Position numbers and translations under genes: made by a program. This document shows, piece after piece, positions 20,202 to 28,434 of a stretch of DNA of 36,814 nucleotides. Every line of letters starts with the position of its first letter. The stretch's first letter is position 1. The stretch covers positions 1 to 36,814 of the forward strand of contig CAIJOB010000011.1 of assembly GCA_903822175.1 (NCBI GenBank), read 5' to 3'. Below the pieces are notes generated by a model. The model did no database searches. It was not told where the DNA came from and saw only the letters and a program-made list of their open reading frames with translations. The stretch comes from an uncultured Alphaproteobacteria bacterium (lineage in GTDB: Bacteria > Pseudomonadota > Alphaproteobacteria > Caulobacterales > Caulobacteraceae).

Positions 20202-20561
20202 CTAGAAGGGGCTGGCTGCGGCGTTGGAGCGCTTTTCCTCGGCCCGTTGGCGTTTGGCCTCACCCTCTGGTGAGAACGGCCCACCGCTCGGCATGGCGTT
20301 CGCCTTTCGCTCCCGCGCCGCCTCGCCGGCGGGCGAGAACGGATGAGTCGCCGCGATTGTGGGCTGCCGAGGCAGGCCGGGAACATTCGGAAGGCGCGGC
20401 TGAGCCGGCGGGTTCATGAAACTGGGCTGGCGCGGGGCGGCCGCGGCGGGCGCTCCGGGCGTCGTCACCCCGTATGGCCGGCCCGTGACCGGGTCGATCT
20501 GGGCATGAGCCGCCGCCGCGACGAGGCTGAGGCCGGCGGTCAGGACGAGAAGGTTACGCAT
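20202..20561 (-). CDS. small secreted protein with two FSPxGEA motifs, unknown function
   Basis: A 119-residue protein with a Sec signal peptide (MRNLLVLTAGLSLVAAAAHA, cleavage after about residue 20). The mature part is Pro/Ala-rich and carries a near-repeat: HPFSPAGEAARERKANA and GPFSPEGEAKRQRAEEKR. I recognise no family. It is convergent with dnaE (3 bases between stops) and divergent from rpsB. On the minus strand a GGGGGAA precedes the ATG at suitable spacing. High GC can create chance ORFs, but the signal peptide, the ribosome-binding site and the repeated motif make a real gene likely. Confidence 0.68.
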   Translation of the reverse strand: MRNLLVLTAGLSLVAAAAHAQIDPVTGRPYGVTTPGAPAAAAPRQPSFMNPPAQPRLPNVPGLPRQPTIAATHPFSPAGEAARERKANAMPSGGPFSPEGEAKRQRAEEKRSNAAASPF

Positions 20562-20818
20562 TCATTTCCCCCAAGTTGCTGACTGAAACACTACAACGCC
20601 AAGGCGACGGTTCAACCCCTCAGGCCCACGGCGGCGCGCAAGCGGTTGATTTTTCCCGCAGTTGCTTTTTTGGGGCGAACCCCTTATTTGCCGCGCTCCA
20701 ATCCACACGCAGGCGTTTGGCGACGTGGCGGGGAGACATCCCGCCCGCTTCCATTCCGGTCCTCCCTCTTGGGGGTGGTGCCTGCGGCGGTTCAACCGGA
20801 TAAAGGACGATAAGACCC
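20562..20818. promoter_or_regulatory. divergent intergenic region with the rpsB promoter/leader
   Basis: These 257 bases have no gene. Near the middle is the most T-rich stretch of the area, with TTGCTT at 20662-20667 and TTATTT at 20684-20689 separated by 16 bases, a possible promoter for rpsB. The spacer holds an inverted repeat, GGGG-CGAA-CCCC at 20672-20683. Nearer the gene is a perfect 6-bp stem, GGCGGG at 20727-20732 with CCCGCC at 20740-20745, loop of 7. AAAGGA at 20802-20807 is the likely rpsB ribosome-binding site. A structured leader could serve S2 feedback, which is known for gammaproteobacteria but not shown here. Confidence 0.35.
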
Positions 20819-21841
20819 ATGGCACTGCCCGATTTCTCTATGCGCCAAATGCTCGAAGCCGGCGCTCACTTCGGCCACCAGACTCACCGCTGGAACCCGA
20901 AGATGGAGCGCTACATCTTCGGCAGCCGCTCCAACATCCACATCATCGACCTCTCGCAGTCGATCCCGCTGCTGCACCAGGCCCTGGTGAAGGTGCGCGA
21001 AGTCGCCGCGTCCGGCGGCCGGATCCTGTTCGTCGGCACCAAGCGCCAGGCCTCTGAGCCGATCGCCACGGCCGCGCGCCGCTGCGCCCAGTACTATGTG
21101 AACCACCGTTGGCTGGGCGGCACGCTCACCAACTGGCGCACCGTCTCCGGCTCCATCGCGCGTCTGCGCGAGCTGGAAGGCGTGCTGGAAACCGAAACCG
21201 GCCGCACCAAGAAGGAGCTGCTGCAGCTGAAGCGCGAGCACGACAAGCTGGAACTGTCGCTGGGCGGCATCAAGGACATGGGCGGCATCCCCGACCTGAT
21301 GTTCGTGATCGACACCAACAAGGAAGCGATCGCCATCCAGGAAGCGCGCAAGCTCAACATCCCGGTGATCGCGATCCTCGACACCAACTGCAATCCCGAC
21401 GGCATCACCTTCCCGATTCCCGGCAACGATGACGCCGCGCGCGCGATCCAGCTCTACTGCGACCTGATGGCCGACTCGATCCTCGACGGTCTGGCCGCCG
21501 GCCAGTCGGCCGCGGGTGTCGACCTGGGCGCCTCGGAAGCTCCGATGGAGCCGGCCCTGGCCCGCTCGGCCGCCGAACCGGCTGCTGAAGCCAAGCCGAA
21601 GAAGGCCAAGGTCGAAGCGCCCGCGCCGGAACCGGTGGCTGAAGCCGCCCCGGAAGCCGTCGTGGAACCGGTTGCGGAAGCTGCGCCCGAGCCGGCTGCC
21701 GAGGCCGCGCCCGAACCCGTGGCTGAAGCTGCCGTCGAACCGGCTGCTGAACCGGCCGCCGAGCCCGATACCACCGCCGCCGTGGCGGAAGAGGCCCAAG
21801 AAGCGCCTACGGCGGCCGCGAGCGAAGAACAGGCCAGCTGA
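20819..21841 (+). CDS. rpsB: 30S ribosomal protein S2 with a long acidic Ala/Pro/Glu tail
   Basis: Small-subunit ribosomal protein at the head-body junction near the mRNA exit channel. The N-terminal 230 or so residues are canonical: [22 protein letters not shown] (7-28), [32 protein letters not shown] and [19 protein letters not shown]. The protein is 340 residues, about 80-100 longer than E. coli S2. The excess is a low-complexity C-terminus (from about residue 250) built of Ala-Glu-Pro units around a KPKKAKVE segment. Such tails occur in alphaproteobacterial S2 proteins. It heads the long plus-strand supercluster, with tsf 99 bases downstream. Confidence 0.97.
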   Translation: MALPDFSMRQMLEAGAHFGHQTHRWNPKMERYIFGSRSNIHIIDLSQSIPLLHQALVKVREVAASGGRILFVGTKRQASEPIATAARRCAQYYVNHRWLGGTLTNWRTVSGSIARLRELEGVLETETGRTKKELLQLKREHDKLELSLGGIKDMGGIPDLMFVIDTNKEAIAIQEARKLNIPVIAILDTNCNPDGITFPIPGNDDAARAIQLYCDLMADSILDGLAAGQSAAGVDLGASEAPMEPALARSAAEPAAEAKPKKAKVEAPAPEPVAEAAPEAVVEPVAEAAPEPAAEAAPEPVAEAAVEPAAEPAAEPDTTAAVAEEAQEAPTAAASEEQAS

Positions 21842-21868
21842 GGCGCGCTCAAAGCGTCTTACTGACCG

Positions 21869-21876
21869 GCTAGAAC
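21869..21876 (+). promoter_or_regulatory. candidate -10 element of an internal promoter for tsf
   Basis: The rpsB-tsf gap contains GCTAGAAC, a perfect match to the Caulobacter housekeeping -10 consensus GCTANAWC as I recall it. It lies 65 bases before the tsf ATG. The -35 region is poor (CAAAGCG where TTGACG is expected), so it may be weak or fortuitous. Confidence 0.35.
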
Positions 21877-21886
21877 CCGATTTTAG

Positions 21887-21912
21887 GGGCGGAGTCCGCG
21901 AGGCCTCCGCCC
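21887..21912 (+). other. stem-loop in the rpsB-tsf intergenic region
   Basis: GGGCGGAG at 21887-21894 pairs perfectly with CTCCGCCC at 21905-21912 around a 10-base loop. No T-tract follows, so it is not a classical terminator. It may be an mRNA-stability or attenuation element that sets the S2 to EF-Ts ratio, which is inference. It lies just upstream of the tsf ribosome-binding site (AAGGAG at 21929-21934). Confidence 0.5.
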
Positions 21913-21940
21913 GACATCCATAGCTTTGAAGGAGCTGACC

Positions 21941-22879
21941 ATGGCGGAGATCACCGCTGCGCTGGTCAAGGACCTGCGCGAAAAGTCCGGCGTTGGCATG
22001 ATGGACTGCAAGAACGCCCTGCAAGAAACCAGCGGGGACATGGAAGCAGCCATGGAACTGCTGCGTAAGAAGGGCCTGTCCAAGGCCGAGAAGAAGTCTG
22101 GCCGCGCCGCGGCCGAGGGCCTGGTGGCCGGCAAGGTGAGCGCGGACGGCAAGACCGGCGCCTTGATCGAGCTGAACGCCGAGACCGACTTCGTCGGCAA
22201 GAACGACACCTTCCAGGCCGCGGCCCGGGAGATCGCCGAGGTCGCCCTCACCACCGAAGGCGTCGAAGCCATCTCCGCGGCCAAGACCGCCGCGGGCGGG
22301 ACCGTCCAGGAGACGGTCACCAACATGATCGCCACGATCGGCGAGAACATGCGCCTGCGTCGCGCCGCCAGCCTGTCGGTGGCCCAGGGCGCCGTCTCCC
22401 TCTACCTGCACAATGCGCAGGGCGATGGCGTCGGCCGCCTGGGCGTGATCGTCGCTCTGGAAAGCGCCGGCGATCAGGCCGCGCTGAAGGAGGTCGGTCG
22501 CAAGATCGCCATGCACGTGGCCGGTACCCCGATGCCGCCGCTGGCGCTCTCGACCGACGACCTCGATCCGGCCGCTGTCGAGAAGGAAAAGAAGTTCCTG
22601 ACCGAGCAGGCCATCGAAAGCGGCAAGCCGATCGGCGTGGTTGAGAAGATGATCGAAGGCCGTATCCGCAAGTGGCAGGAAGAGGTCGTGCTCCTGAAGC
22701 AGCCCTTCGTCATGAACCCGGATCAGACCATCGAGCAACTGGTCGCCGACACGGCCAAGCAGGTGGGCTCGCCCGTGACCCTGAAGGGTTTCGTGCGCTT
22801 CCAGCTGGGTGAAGGCGTGGAAAAGGCCGAAGGCCTCGACTTCGCCGCCGAAGTGGCGGCCATGTCCGGCCAGAGCTAA
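21941..22879 (+). CDS. tsf: elongation factor Ts
   Basis: Guanine-nucleotide exchange factor for EF-Tu. The 312-residue protein has the N-terminal UBA-like domain ([27 protein letters not shown]) and the EF-Tu-contacting core with [11 protein letters not shown] (about 78-88), where the usual wording is TDFVARN. Two subdomains follow, with [10 protein letters not shown] and the C-terminal module [32 protein letters not shown] chose the ATG at 21941 because AAGGAG lies 6 bases upstream and the family begins at MAEIT; an earlier GTG-type start would add five residues. It follows rpsB as in most bacteria. Confidence 0.97.
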   Translation: MAEITAALVKDLREKSGVGMMDCKNALQETSGDMEAAMELLRKKGLSKAEKKSGRAAAEGLVAGKVSADGKTGALIELNAETDFVGKNDTFQAAAREIAEVALTTEGVEAISAAKTAAGGTVQETVTNMIATIGENMRLRRAASLSVAQGAVSLYLHNAQGDGVGRLGVIVALESAGDQAALKEVGRKIAMHVAGTPMPPLALSTDDLDPAAVEKEKKFLTEQAIESGKPIGVVEKMIEGRIRKWQEEVVLLKQPFVMNPDQTIEQLVADTAKQVGSPVTLKGFVRFQLGEGVEKAEGLDFAAEVAAMSGQS

Positions 22880-22935
22880 GCTCTTCGCCGACTCAAAGAG
22901 CTTTGGGGGCGCGGTGCGTTCGACGCGCCGCGCCC
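22880..22935 (+). other. two consecutive stem-loops between tsf and pyrH
   Basis: The first is GCTCTT at 22880-22885 with AAGAGC at 22896-22901, followed by TTT. The second is stronger: GGGCGCGG at 22907-22914 pairs with CCGCGCCC at 22928-22935, and inside it GCGT at 22916-22919 pairs with ACGC at 22923-22926 around a TCG loop. The first begins at the tsf stop codon. Without a clear T-tract these may form a partial terminator or a processing/stability structure separating the ribosomal pair from the rest of the supercluster. Confidence 0.5.
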
Positions 22936-22974
22936 TCAGTGTATGTTGCGTTTGAGACGAGAGACCGCGCCCCC

Positions 22975-23694
22975 ATGCCCGATACCCAGCCCCGCTACAA
23001 ACGCATCCTCCTGAAGCTTTCGGGAGAGGCGGGCGTCGGCGGTGAAGGGTTTGGCATCGACCCCAAGACCCTGGCGGCGGTGGCCGAGGAGATCGCCGAG
23101 GTCGCCCGCGCCGGGATCCAGGTCTGCGTGGTGGTCGGAGGCGGCAATATCTTCCGCGGCGCCGCGCTCGCCGAAGCCGGCATGGAGCGGGCCAGCGCCG
23201 ACTACATGGGCATGCTGGCGACGATCATGAATGCGCTCGCCGTCCAGGCGGCCCTGGAAAAGATCGGCGTCTACACACGCGTCCAGTCGGCGATCCCCAT
23301 GGCGGCGGTCTGCGAGCCCTACATTCGCAGGCGCGCGCTGCGGCACCTGGAAAAGGGCCGCGTGGTGATCTTCGCCGCCGGTGTCGGCGCGCCGTTCTTC
23401 ACCACCGATTCCGGCGCCGCCCTGCGCGCCGCCGAAATGGGCTGCGACGCGCTCTTCAAGGGCACCAGCGTCGATGGGGTCTACACCGCTGACCCCAAGA
23501 AGGACCCGGACGCCAAACGCTACGAGACGCTCAGCTATCAGGAGGTCCTGGCCAAGGACCTGCGCGTCATGGACACCTCCGCGGTCAGCCTGATGCGCGA
23601 CAATCACATTCCGATCGTGGTCTTCTCGATCCGCGAGCGGGGCAATCTTCTCAAGGTGCTGAAGGGCGAGGGCGTCTTCACGACGATCGCCTAG
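22975..23694 (+). CDS. pyrH: UMP kinase
   Basis: Phosphorylates UMP to UDP in pyrimidine nucleotide synthesis; a hexameric amino-acid-kinase-fold enzyme regulated by GTP and UTP in other bacteria. The 239-residue protein has ILLKLSGEA (11-19), GGGNIFRG (55-62), DYMGMLAT (76-83), then [20 protein letters not shown]. The last reads [20 protein letters not shown] in most species, so Thr and Asn of the usual motif are Val and Ala here. [14 protein letters not shown] is the typical UMP-site loop. The ATG at 22975 is the natural family start; its ribosome-binding site is weak. The gap from tsf holds two hairpins. Confidence 0.96.
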   Translation: MPDTQPRYKRILLKLSGEAGVGGEGFGIDPKTLAAVAEEIAEVARAGIQVCVVVGGGNIFRGAALAEAGMERASADYMGMLATIMNALAVQAALEKIGVYTRVQSAIPMAAVCEPYIRRRALRHLEKGRVVIFAAGVGAPFFTTDSGAALRAAEMGCDALFKGTSVDGVYTADPKKDPDAKRYETLSYQEVLAKDLRVMDTSAVSLMRDNHIPIVVFSIRERGNLLKVLKGEGVFTTIA

Positions 23695-23730
23695 GCGCGC
23701 CAGAGGGCAGGGACCAAGGGAGCGAACATC

Positions 23731-24297
23731 ATGGCCACTGTGGAAAAGCCGGAGCTGGCGAAATACCGGGCCCGCATGGACAAGGCGGTCGACGCCTTGA
23801 AGGAAGAATTCGGCAGCCTGCGGACCGGCCGCGCCTCGGCGAGCCTGCTCGACCAGGTTCAGGTCGACGCCTACGGGTCGCAGATGCCGATCAATCAGGT
23901 GGGCGCGATCTCGGTGCCGGAGCCGCGGATGATCAGCGTCAGCGTCTGGGACAAGGCCCTGGTGATCGCCGTCGAAAAGGCCATCCGCTCGGCGGGCCTG
24001 GGTCTCAATCCAGTGACCGACGGCCAGAACCTGCGCATCCCGATCCCGCCGCTGACCGAAGAGCGCCGCAAGGACCTGGCCAAGATCGCCGGCAAGTACG
24101 CCGAGCAGCAACGGATCGCCGTGCGCAATATCCGCCGCGACGCCAACGACGATCTGAGGGCCGCGGAGAAGGCCCACGTGATCAGCCAGGACGAGGAAAA
24201 GCGGATGGAATCCGAGGTCCAGAAGCTGACCGATGAGGCGATCAGGCGCGTCGACGAAGCCTTGAAAACCAAAGAACAAGAGATCATGCACGTCTAG
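23731..24297 (+). CDS. frr: ribosome recycling factor
   Basis: Together with EF-G, splits the post-termination ribosome. At 188 residues it matches the family. The tRNA-mimicking three-helix bundle is evident: helix 1 with [21 protein letters not shown] (about 16-36), the small domain with [20 protein letters not shown] and [20 protein letters not shown], and the long C-terminal helices ending EQEIMHV. Arg32 and neighbouring LRTGRAS are the conserved bundle core. It starts 36 bases after pyrH with a GGGAG-containing leader. Order pyrH-frr-uppS-cdsA is widely conserved. Confidence 0.97.
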   Translation: MATVEKPELAKYRARMDKAVDALKEEFGSLRTGRASASLLDQVQVDAYGSQMPINQVGAISVPEPRMISVSVWDKALVIAVEKAIRSAGLGLNPVTDGQNLRIPIPPLTEERRKDLAKIAGKYAEQQRIAVRNIRRDANDDLRAAEKAHVISQDEEKRMESEVQKLTDEAIRRVDEALKTKEQEIMHV

Positions 24298-24340
24298 CCT
24301 CGGCCTCGCCGAGCGCGCTCAAGGAACGCCTTCCAGCCCC

Positions 24341-25114
24341 ATGGCCGCCAAAGACCCCACAGCTGTGCAAGGCGCCCCCGATCCCGGCGATCGGACAGGG
24401 CTGCATGTGGCGCTGGTCATGGACGGCAACGGCCGCTGGGCCAAGCGGCGCGGCCTGCCGCGGACGCTGGGTCACCAGGCCGGCGTCGAGGCCCTGAAGC
24501 GGATCGTCCAGGCCTGTCCGGACCTCGGTGTCCGCTGGCTGACGGTCTTCGGCTTCTCCACCGAGAACTGGAGCCGGCCGGTGGCGGAGGTCGCCGAGCT
24601 GATGGCGCTGCCGCAACGCTATTTCCGCAGCGACCTGCCGCGGCTGGAGCGTGAGGGTGTCCGCGTCCGCGTCGTGGGCCGCGACGAAGGCCTCTCCCGC
24701 GATCTGGTGAAGATCTGCCGCGAGGCGGAGGCGCGTACCGCCCACAACAGCCGGCTGTTCCTGAACATCGCCTTCAACTACGGCGGCCAGGCCGATATCG
24801 CCGACGCCGCGCGCAAATTCGCGCAGGACGTGGCCGCCGGCCGCGCCGACCCCGCCGACTTCGACGAGGCCCGCTTCGCGCAGTATCTGTCGACCGCCGA
24901 GCTGCCGCCGCCCGACCTGATTGTGCGGCCGTCCGGCGAACAGCGCCTGTCGAACTTCATGCTCTGGGAGGCGGCCTATGCGGAGCTCGTGTTCCAGGAC
25001 GTGCTGTGGCCCGACTATGTGCCAGAGCATCTGAAGGCGGCCATCGCCGAGTACCACACGCGGGACCGCCGCTATGGCGCCGTCGTGGCCGATGACGTCC
25101 TTGCCGCAGGCTAA
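24341..25114 (+). CDS. uppS: undecaprenyl diphosphate synthase (cis-prenyltransferase)
   Basis: Condenses farnesyl diphosphate with isopentenyl diphosphates to make the C55 lipid carrier for peptidoglycan and O-antigen. The 257-residue protein has the catalytic Asp28 in VMDGNGRWAKRRGLPRTLGH, the FGFSTENWSRP segment (70-80), FNYGGQADI, and the C-terminal substrate loop RPSGEQRLSNFMLWEAAYAELVF, where the common form is RTSGE.RiSNF. The N-terminal 20 residues are a family-variable extension. Its end overlaps the chosen cdsA start by 23 bases, so translation of the two is linked. Dxr, encoded two genes later, supplies its isoprenoid precursors. Confidence 0.95.
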   Translation: MAAKDPTAVQGAPDPGDRTGLHVALVMDGNGRWAKRRGLPRTLGHQAGVEALKRIVQACPDLGVRWLTVFGFSTENWSRPVAEVAELMALPQRYFRSDLPRLEREGVRVRVVGRDEGLSRDLVKICREAEARTAHNSRLFLNIAFNYGGQADIADAARKFAQDVAAGRADPADFDEARFAQYLSTAELPPPDLIVRPSGEQRLSNFMLWEAAYAELVFQDVLWPDYVPEHLKAAIAEYHTRDRRYGAVVADDVLAAG

Positions 25115-25970
25115 GCGCTTCAACTGGTCGAACCTGGGCTTGAGGGTCGCCTCAGGCTTCGTGCTGGTCCCGATCGCGCTTTACGCCACGCTCGGCCAGC
25201 ACCAGCACTGGGTTCCGGCGATCAGCGGCCGCCAGGAGGCCTTGCCCTATCTGCTGATGGTCTCTGTCGCCGTGGCGCTTCTGGCGATCGAATGGGGATC
25301 GATGAGCGCGCCCATCGCGCCGGTGCGAGTTGCAGCCGCTGTGACGGCCGCCGTGCTGGCCGCGGTGTTCCTCGGCTACGGCGCGCACCACATGACCCGC
25401 TATCTCGAGGCCTGGTCGGTAATGGGCCTTGGTGCGCTGGCTTCGGCGCTCGTGGCGCGTGGCGTCGCCGAGCGGCCGGCCGACGCCGCCTACGGCGTTC
25501 TCTATTTGGGGCCGGCGGCGCTTTGCCTGGTCTGGCTCAGGGCCACCAACCAGGGGGTCTGGTGGACGCTGATGCTGTTCGCCTGCACCTGGGGCGCGGA
25601 CATCGGCGCCTTCGCCATTGGCAGCATATTCAAGGGTCCCAAGCTTTGGCCCCGGTTCTCGCCGAACAAGACCTGGTCGGGGTTCGTTGGCGGACTGCTG
25701 ACCGCCATGGGGGCAGGGACCTTCATGGCGGCGTTGCCCTATTTTCAGCTCAGCCTGTGGGCCGCCGCCTTCATCGGACTTTCAGTCGGCCTGGCGACCA
25801 TGGCGGGCGACCTTTGGGAGTCGGCTTTGAAGCGGCGGTTCGGCGTAAAGGATTCTGGCGATATCATCCCGGGTCATGGCGGCCTGCTGGACCGAGTCGA
25901 CGGGCTGATGTTCGCCGTGGTGGTGATGTCGGCCGCCCGCCTCGCCAATGAGATCGGATGGGGTCATTGA
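25092..25970 (+). CDS. cdsA: phosphatidate cytidylyltransferase
   Basis: Makes CDP-diacylglycerol, the common precursor of the membrane phospholipids. About 292 residues with eight or so transmembrane segments and the CDS family signature near the end: [30 protein letters not shown], containing the KD, PGHGG and DR.D residues that hold the substrate and Mg2+. [15 protein letters not shown] earlier is the second conserved block. I chose the ATG at 25092, which gives [19 protein letters not shown]; an in-frame ATG at 25074 would add six residues. The 3' end overlaps the dxr start by 13 bases. Confidence 0.94.
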   Translation: MTSLPQAKRFNWSNLGLRVASGFVLVPIALYATLGQHQHWVPAISGRQEALPYLLMVSVAVALLAIEWGSMSAPIAPVRVAAAVTAAVLAAVFLGYGAHHMTRYLEAWSVMGLGALASALVARGVAERPADAAYGVLYLGPAALCLVWLRATNQGVWWTLMLFACTWGADIGAFAIGSIFKGPKLWPRFSPNKTWSGFVGGLLTAMGAGTFMAALPYFQLSLWAAAFIGLSVGLATMAGDLWESALKRRFGVKDSGDIIPGHGGLLDRVDGLMFAVVVMSAARLANEIGWGH

Positions 25971-27163
25971 GCCTGCCGCGTAAGGTCAGCGTCCTGGGAT
26001 CGACCGGCTCCATCGGGGTCTCGACGCTGGACCTCTTCGAACAGGCCAAGGCGCCGGTCGAGATCGTCGCCCTGGCCGCCGGCAAGAACGTCGAACGCCT
26101 GGCCGACCAGGCGCTGAAATGGCGCCCGCAGATCGCGGTCATCGAGGACGAGGCGGCCCTGCCAAGGCTTCGAGAGCGGCTGGCCGGGTCTGGCATCCGC
26201 ACGGCGGCTGGATCATCCGCAGTCGCCGAGGCCGCCGCCATGGACGCCCAATGGGTGATGTCGGCCATCGTCGGCTTCGCGGGTCTCGCTCCAACGCTGG
26301 CCGCGGCGCGGGCAGGGGCGGTCGTGGCGCTGGCCAACAAGGAAAGCCTGATCTGCGCCGGGCCGCAGCTGCTGCGCACCGCAAAGCTGGCCGGCGGCGC
26401 GGTGATTCCGGTGGATTCCGAGCACTCGGCGATCTTCCAGGTGTTCTCCCCCTCCAACGCCCAGCACGTGGCGCGGCTGATCCTCACCGCGTCCGGCGGC
26501 CCGTTCCGTGGCTGGACCCGGGAGCAGATGAGCCGCGCGACGCGGGCCCAGGCGCTGGCTCATCCCAACTGGTCCATGGGCGCCAAGATCTCCATCGACT
26601 CCGCTACCATGATGAATAAAGGCCTGGAAGTCATTGAGGCAGCATATCTTTTCGCCATGCCGCCAGAGCGCATCGACATCCTCATCCACCCTCAATCGAT
26701 CGTCCACTCGATGGTCGAGTACGCCGACGGCTCGACGCTGGCGCAGCTTGGCCCGCCGGACATGCGCAGCCCGATCGCCTGCGCCTTCGCTTGGCCCGAC
26801 CGGTTGCCCTGGCCGGCGCAGAAGCTCGACCTCGCCAAGGTCGGCCCGCTGGAGTTTGAGGAGCCGGACCTGGAGCGCTTCCCGGCGCTCCGAATCGCCA
26901 AGTCCGCCCTGCTGGCCGGCGGCGCCGCGCCCGCGGCGATGAACGGTGCGGACGAGATCGCCGTGGCCGCCTTCCTGGACGGGCGCATCGGCTTCCTTGA
27001 TATTGCCGAAGTTGTCGAGGAAACCCTCAGCCGGATGGATCGCCAGAACCTGCTCACGCCGCCTGAAAACGACCCGGTGGACGCGGCCCGCGTCACCGAT
27101 GCGACCGCGCGTCGCGTGGCGGGCGATGTCGTAAGCGGCCTTATGGCCCCGGCCCACGCGTAG
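25958..27163 (+). CDS. dxr: 1-deoxy-D-xylulose 5-phosphate reductoisomerase
   Basis: Second enzyme of the MEP isoprenoid pathway; rearranges and reduces DXP to 2-C-methyl-D-erythritol 4-phosphate with NADPH. The 401-residue protein has the NADPH loop GSTGSIG (14-20), ALANKESL (125-131), the metal site with Asp153 and Glu155 in [11 protein letters not shown], and the [17 protein letters not shown] block (about 212-228) supplying the other metal-binding Glu. Its presence shows that isoprenoids are made by the MEP route. The ATG at 25958 lies within the cdsA end; a TTG three codons later (25967) is also possible. Neither has a clear ribosome-binding site, which fits coupled translation. Confidence 0.96.
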   Translation: MGSLSLPRKVSVLGSTGSIGVSTLDLFEQAKAPVEIVALAAGKNVERLADQALKWRPQIAVIEDEAALPRLRERLAGSGIRTAAGSSAVAEAAAMDAQWVMSAIVGFAGLAPTLAAARAGAVVALANKESLICAGPQLLRTAKLAGGAVIPVDSEHSAIFQVFSPSNAQHVARLILTASGGPFRGWTREQMSRATRAQALAHPNWSMGAKISIDSATMMNKGLEVIEAAYLFAMPPERIDILIHPQSIVHSMVEYADGSTLAQLGPPDMRSPIACAFAWPDRLPWPAQKLDLAKVGPLEFEEPDLERFPALRIAKSALLAGGAAPAAMNGADEIAVAAFLDGRIGFLDIAEVVEETLSRMDRQNLLTPPENDPVDAARVTDATARRVAGDVVSGLMAPAHA

Positions 27164-27186
27164 CGGGCGAAGGAACAGACGCACCC

Positions 27187-28404
27187 ATGTCCGGCTTCCT
27201 GCCCAATCTGGCCTTCTACATCCTGCCGTTCCTGCTGATTGTCGGCATCGTGGTGACCTTCCACGAGTTCGGCCACTTCCTGGCGGCCAAGGCGCTGGGC
27301 ACCAAGATCGACCAGTTCTCCATCGGCTTCGGCAAGGCCTTCGCCCATTGGACGGATAAGTCCGGTGTCGAATGGCGTCTGGGCTGGCTGCCGATCGGCG
27401 GCTTCGTGCGCTTCGCCGGCGACGAGAACGCCGCCAGCGTTCCCGACCAAAACGACCTGGACGCGATGCGGCGCGACCTGATTCGGCGCGAAGGCGAAGC
27501 CGCGCTCAGTCAGTACTATCATTTCAAGCCCATCTGGCAGCGCGCGGTGATCAGCGCGGCGGGGCCCTTCGCCAACTTCCTCCTGGCGATCGTCGTGTTC
27601 GCAGCCATGCTGATGGCGTTCGGCGAGCCGATGGCGCCGGCGCGGGTCAGCGCCGTGGTCCCGGGCGGCGCAGCGGCCGCGGCGGGCTTTATTCCCGGCG
27701 ACCGAATTGTCTCCGTGGGCGGACATCTGGTGAAGTCACCGGGCGACGTGAAGCAATATGTGATCCTGCGGACGGGCCTGCCGATCCCCTTCGTGGTTGA
27801 ACGCGACAACAGGCAGGTGACCCTCATCGCCGTGCCGCGGCGCGGACCCGTGACGGACGTGGTCGGCAAGGTCCACCAGCTCGGCCGGCTGGAGCTCGCC
27901 TTCAACACCGAGCAGGCGGAGTGGAAAACCAAACACTATGGGCCGATCGCGGCCGTGGTTCGCGGGGTCGGCCAGACGGGGGAGGTCATCGACACGACGG
28001 TCTTCTACGTGGGCCGCATGATCTCCGGCCACGAGAGCGCGGATCAGATTTCTGGCCCGCTCGGCATGGCCCAGGTGTCTGGGGACCTCGCTAAGCAGAC
28101 GGCGCAGAGTTCATCCAACCTCGGCATCGTGGCGCTGAACGGCCTGCTCACGGCGCTAAGCCTCGTCGCCAACATCTCCGTCGGGATCGGTTTCCTGAAC
28201 CTCCTGCCGATTCCTGTGCTCGATGGGGGACACTTGCTGTTCTATGCCTATGAAGCGGTCGCGCGCCGCCCACTTGCTGCCAAGGTTCAGGCGGCAGGGT
28301 ATCGCGTAGGCCTTGCGCTGGTTCTCGGATTGATGTTGTTCGCCACCTGGAACGATCTGCAGCGCCTGCGTGTGTTCAATTTCATCGGCGGGCTATTCTC
28401 CTAA
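27187..28404 (+). CDS. rseP: site-2 intramembrane metalloprotease RseP (MmpA in Caulobacter)
   Basis: Zinc protease that cuts transmembrane segments after a first site-1 cleavage. The 405-residue protein has the zinc motif HEFGH (26-30) in the first helix, a single recognisable PDZ domain (about 150-225, with GGAAAAAGFIPGDRIVSVGG), and the second active-site motif NLLPIPVLDGGHLLFY (about 338-353) providing the third ligand Asp. In Caulobacter crescentus the homologue MmpA degrades the polarity factor PodJ during the cell cycle, and the E. coli homologue releases sigma-E. Which substrate it cuts here cannot be told. It sits 23 bases after dxr and 30 before bamA, the usual position. Confidence 0.95.
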   Translation: MSGFLPNLAFYILPFLLIVGIVVTFHEFGHFLAAKALGTKIDQFSIGFGKAFAHWTDKSGVEWRLGWLPIGGFVRFAGDENAASVPDQNDLDAMRRDLIRREGEAALSQYYHFKPIWQRAVISAAGPFANFLLAIVVFAAMLMAFGEPMAPARVSAVVPGGAAAAAGFIPGDRIVSVGGHLVKSPGDVKQYVILRTGLPIPFVVERDNRQVTLIAVPRRGPVTDVVGKVHQLGRLELAFNTEQAEWKTKHYGPIAAVVRGVGQTGEVIDTTVFYVGRMISGHESADQISGPLGMAQVSGDLAKQTAQSSSNLGIVALNGLLTALSLVANISVGIGFLNLLPIPVLDGGHLLFYAYEAVARRPLAAKVQAAGYRVGLALVLGLMLFATWNDLQRLRVFNFIGGLFS

Positions 28405-28434
28405 CCCCCGACTTTTCCTTAAACGGCTGATTCG

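Noticed and set aside
20672..20689. GGGG-CGAA-CCCC plus TTATTT as an intrinsic terminator
   Set aside because: A 4-bp stem is too short and there is no upstream plus-strand gene to terminate; it is described with the rpsB leader instead.
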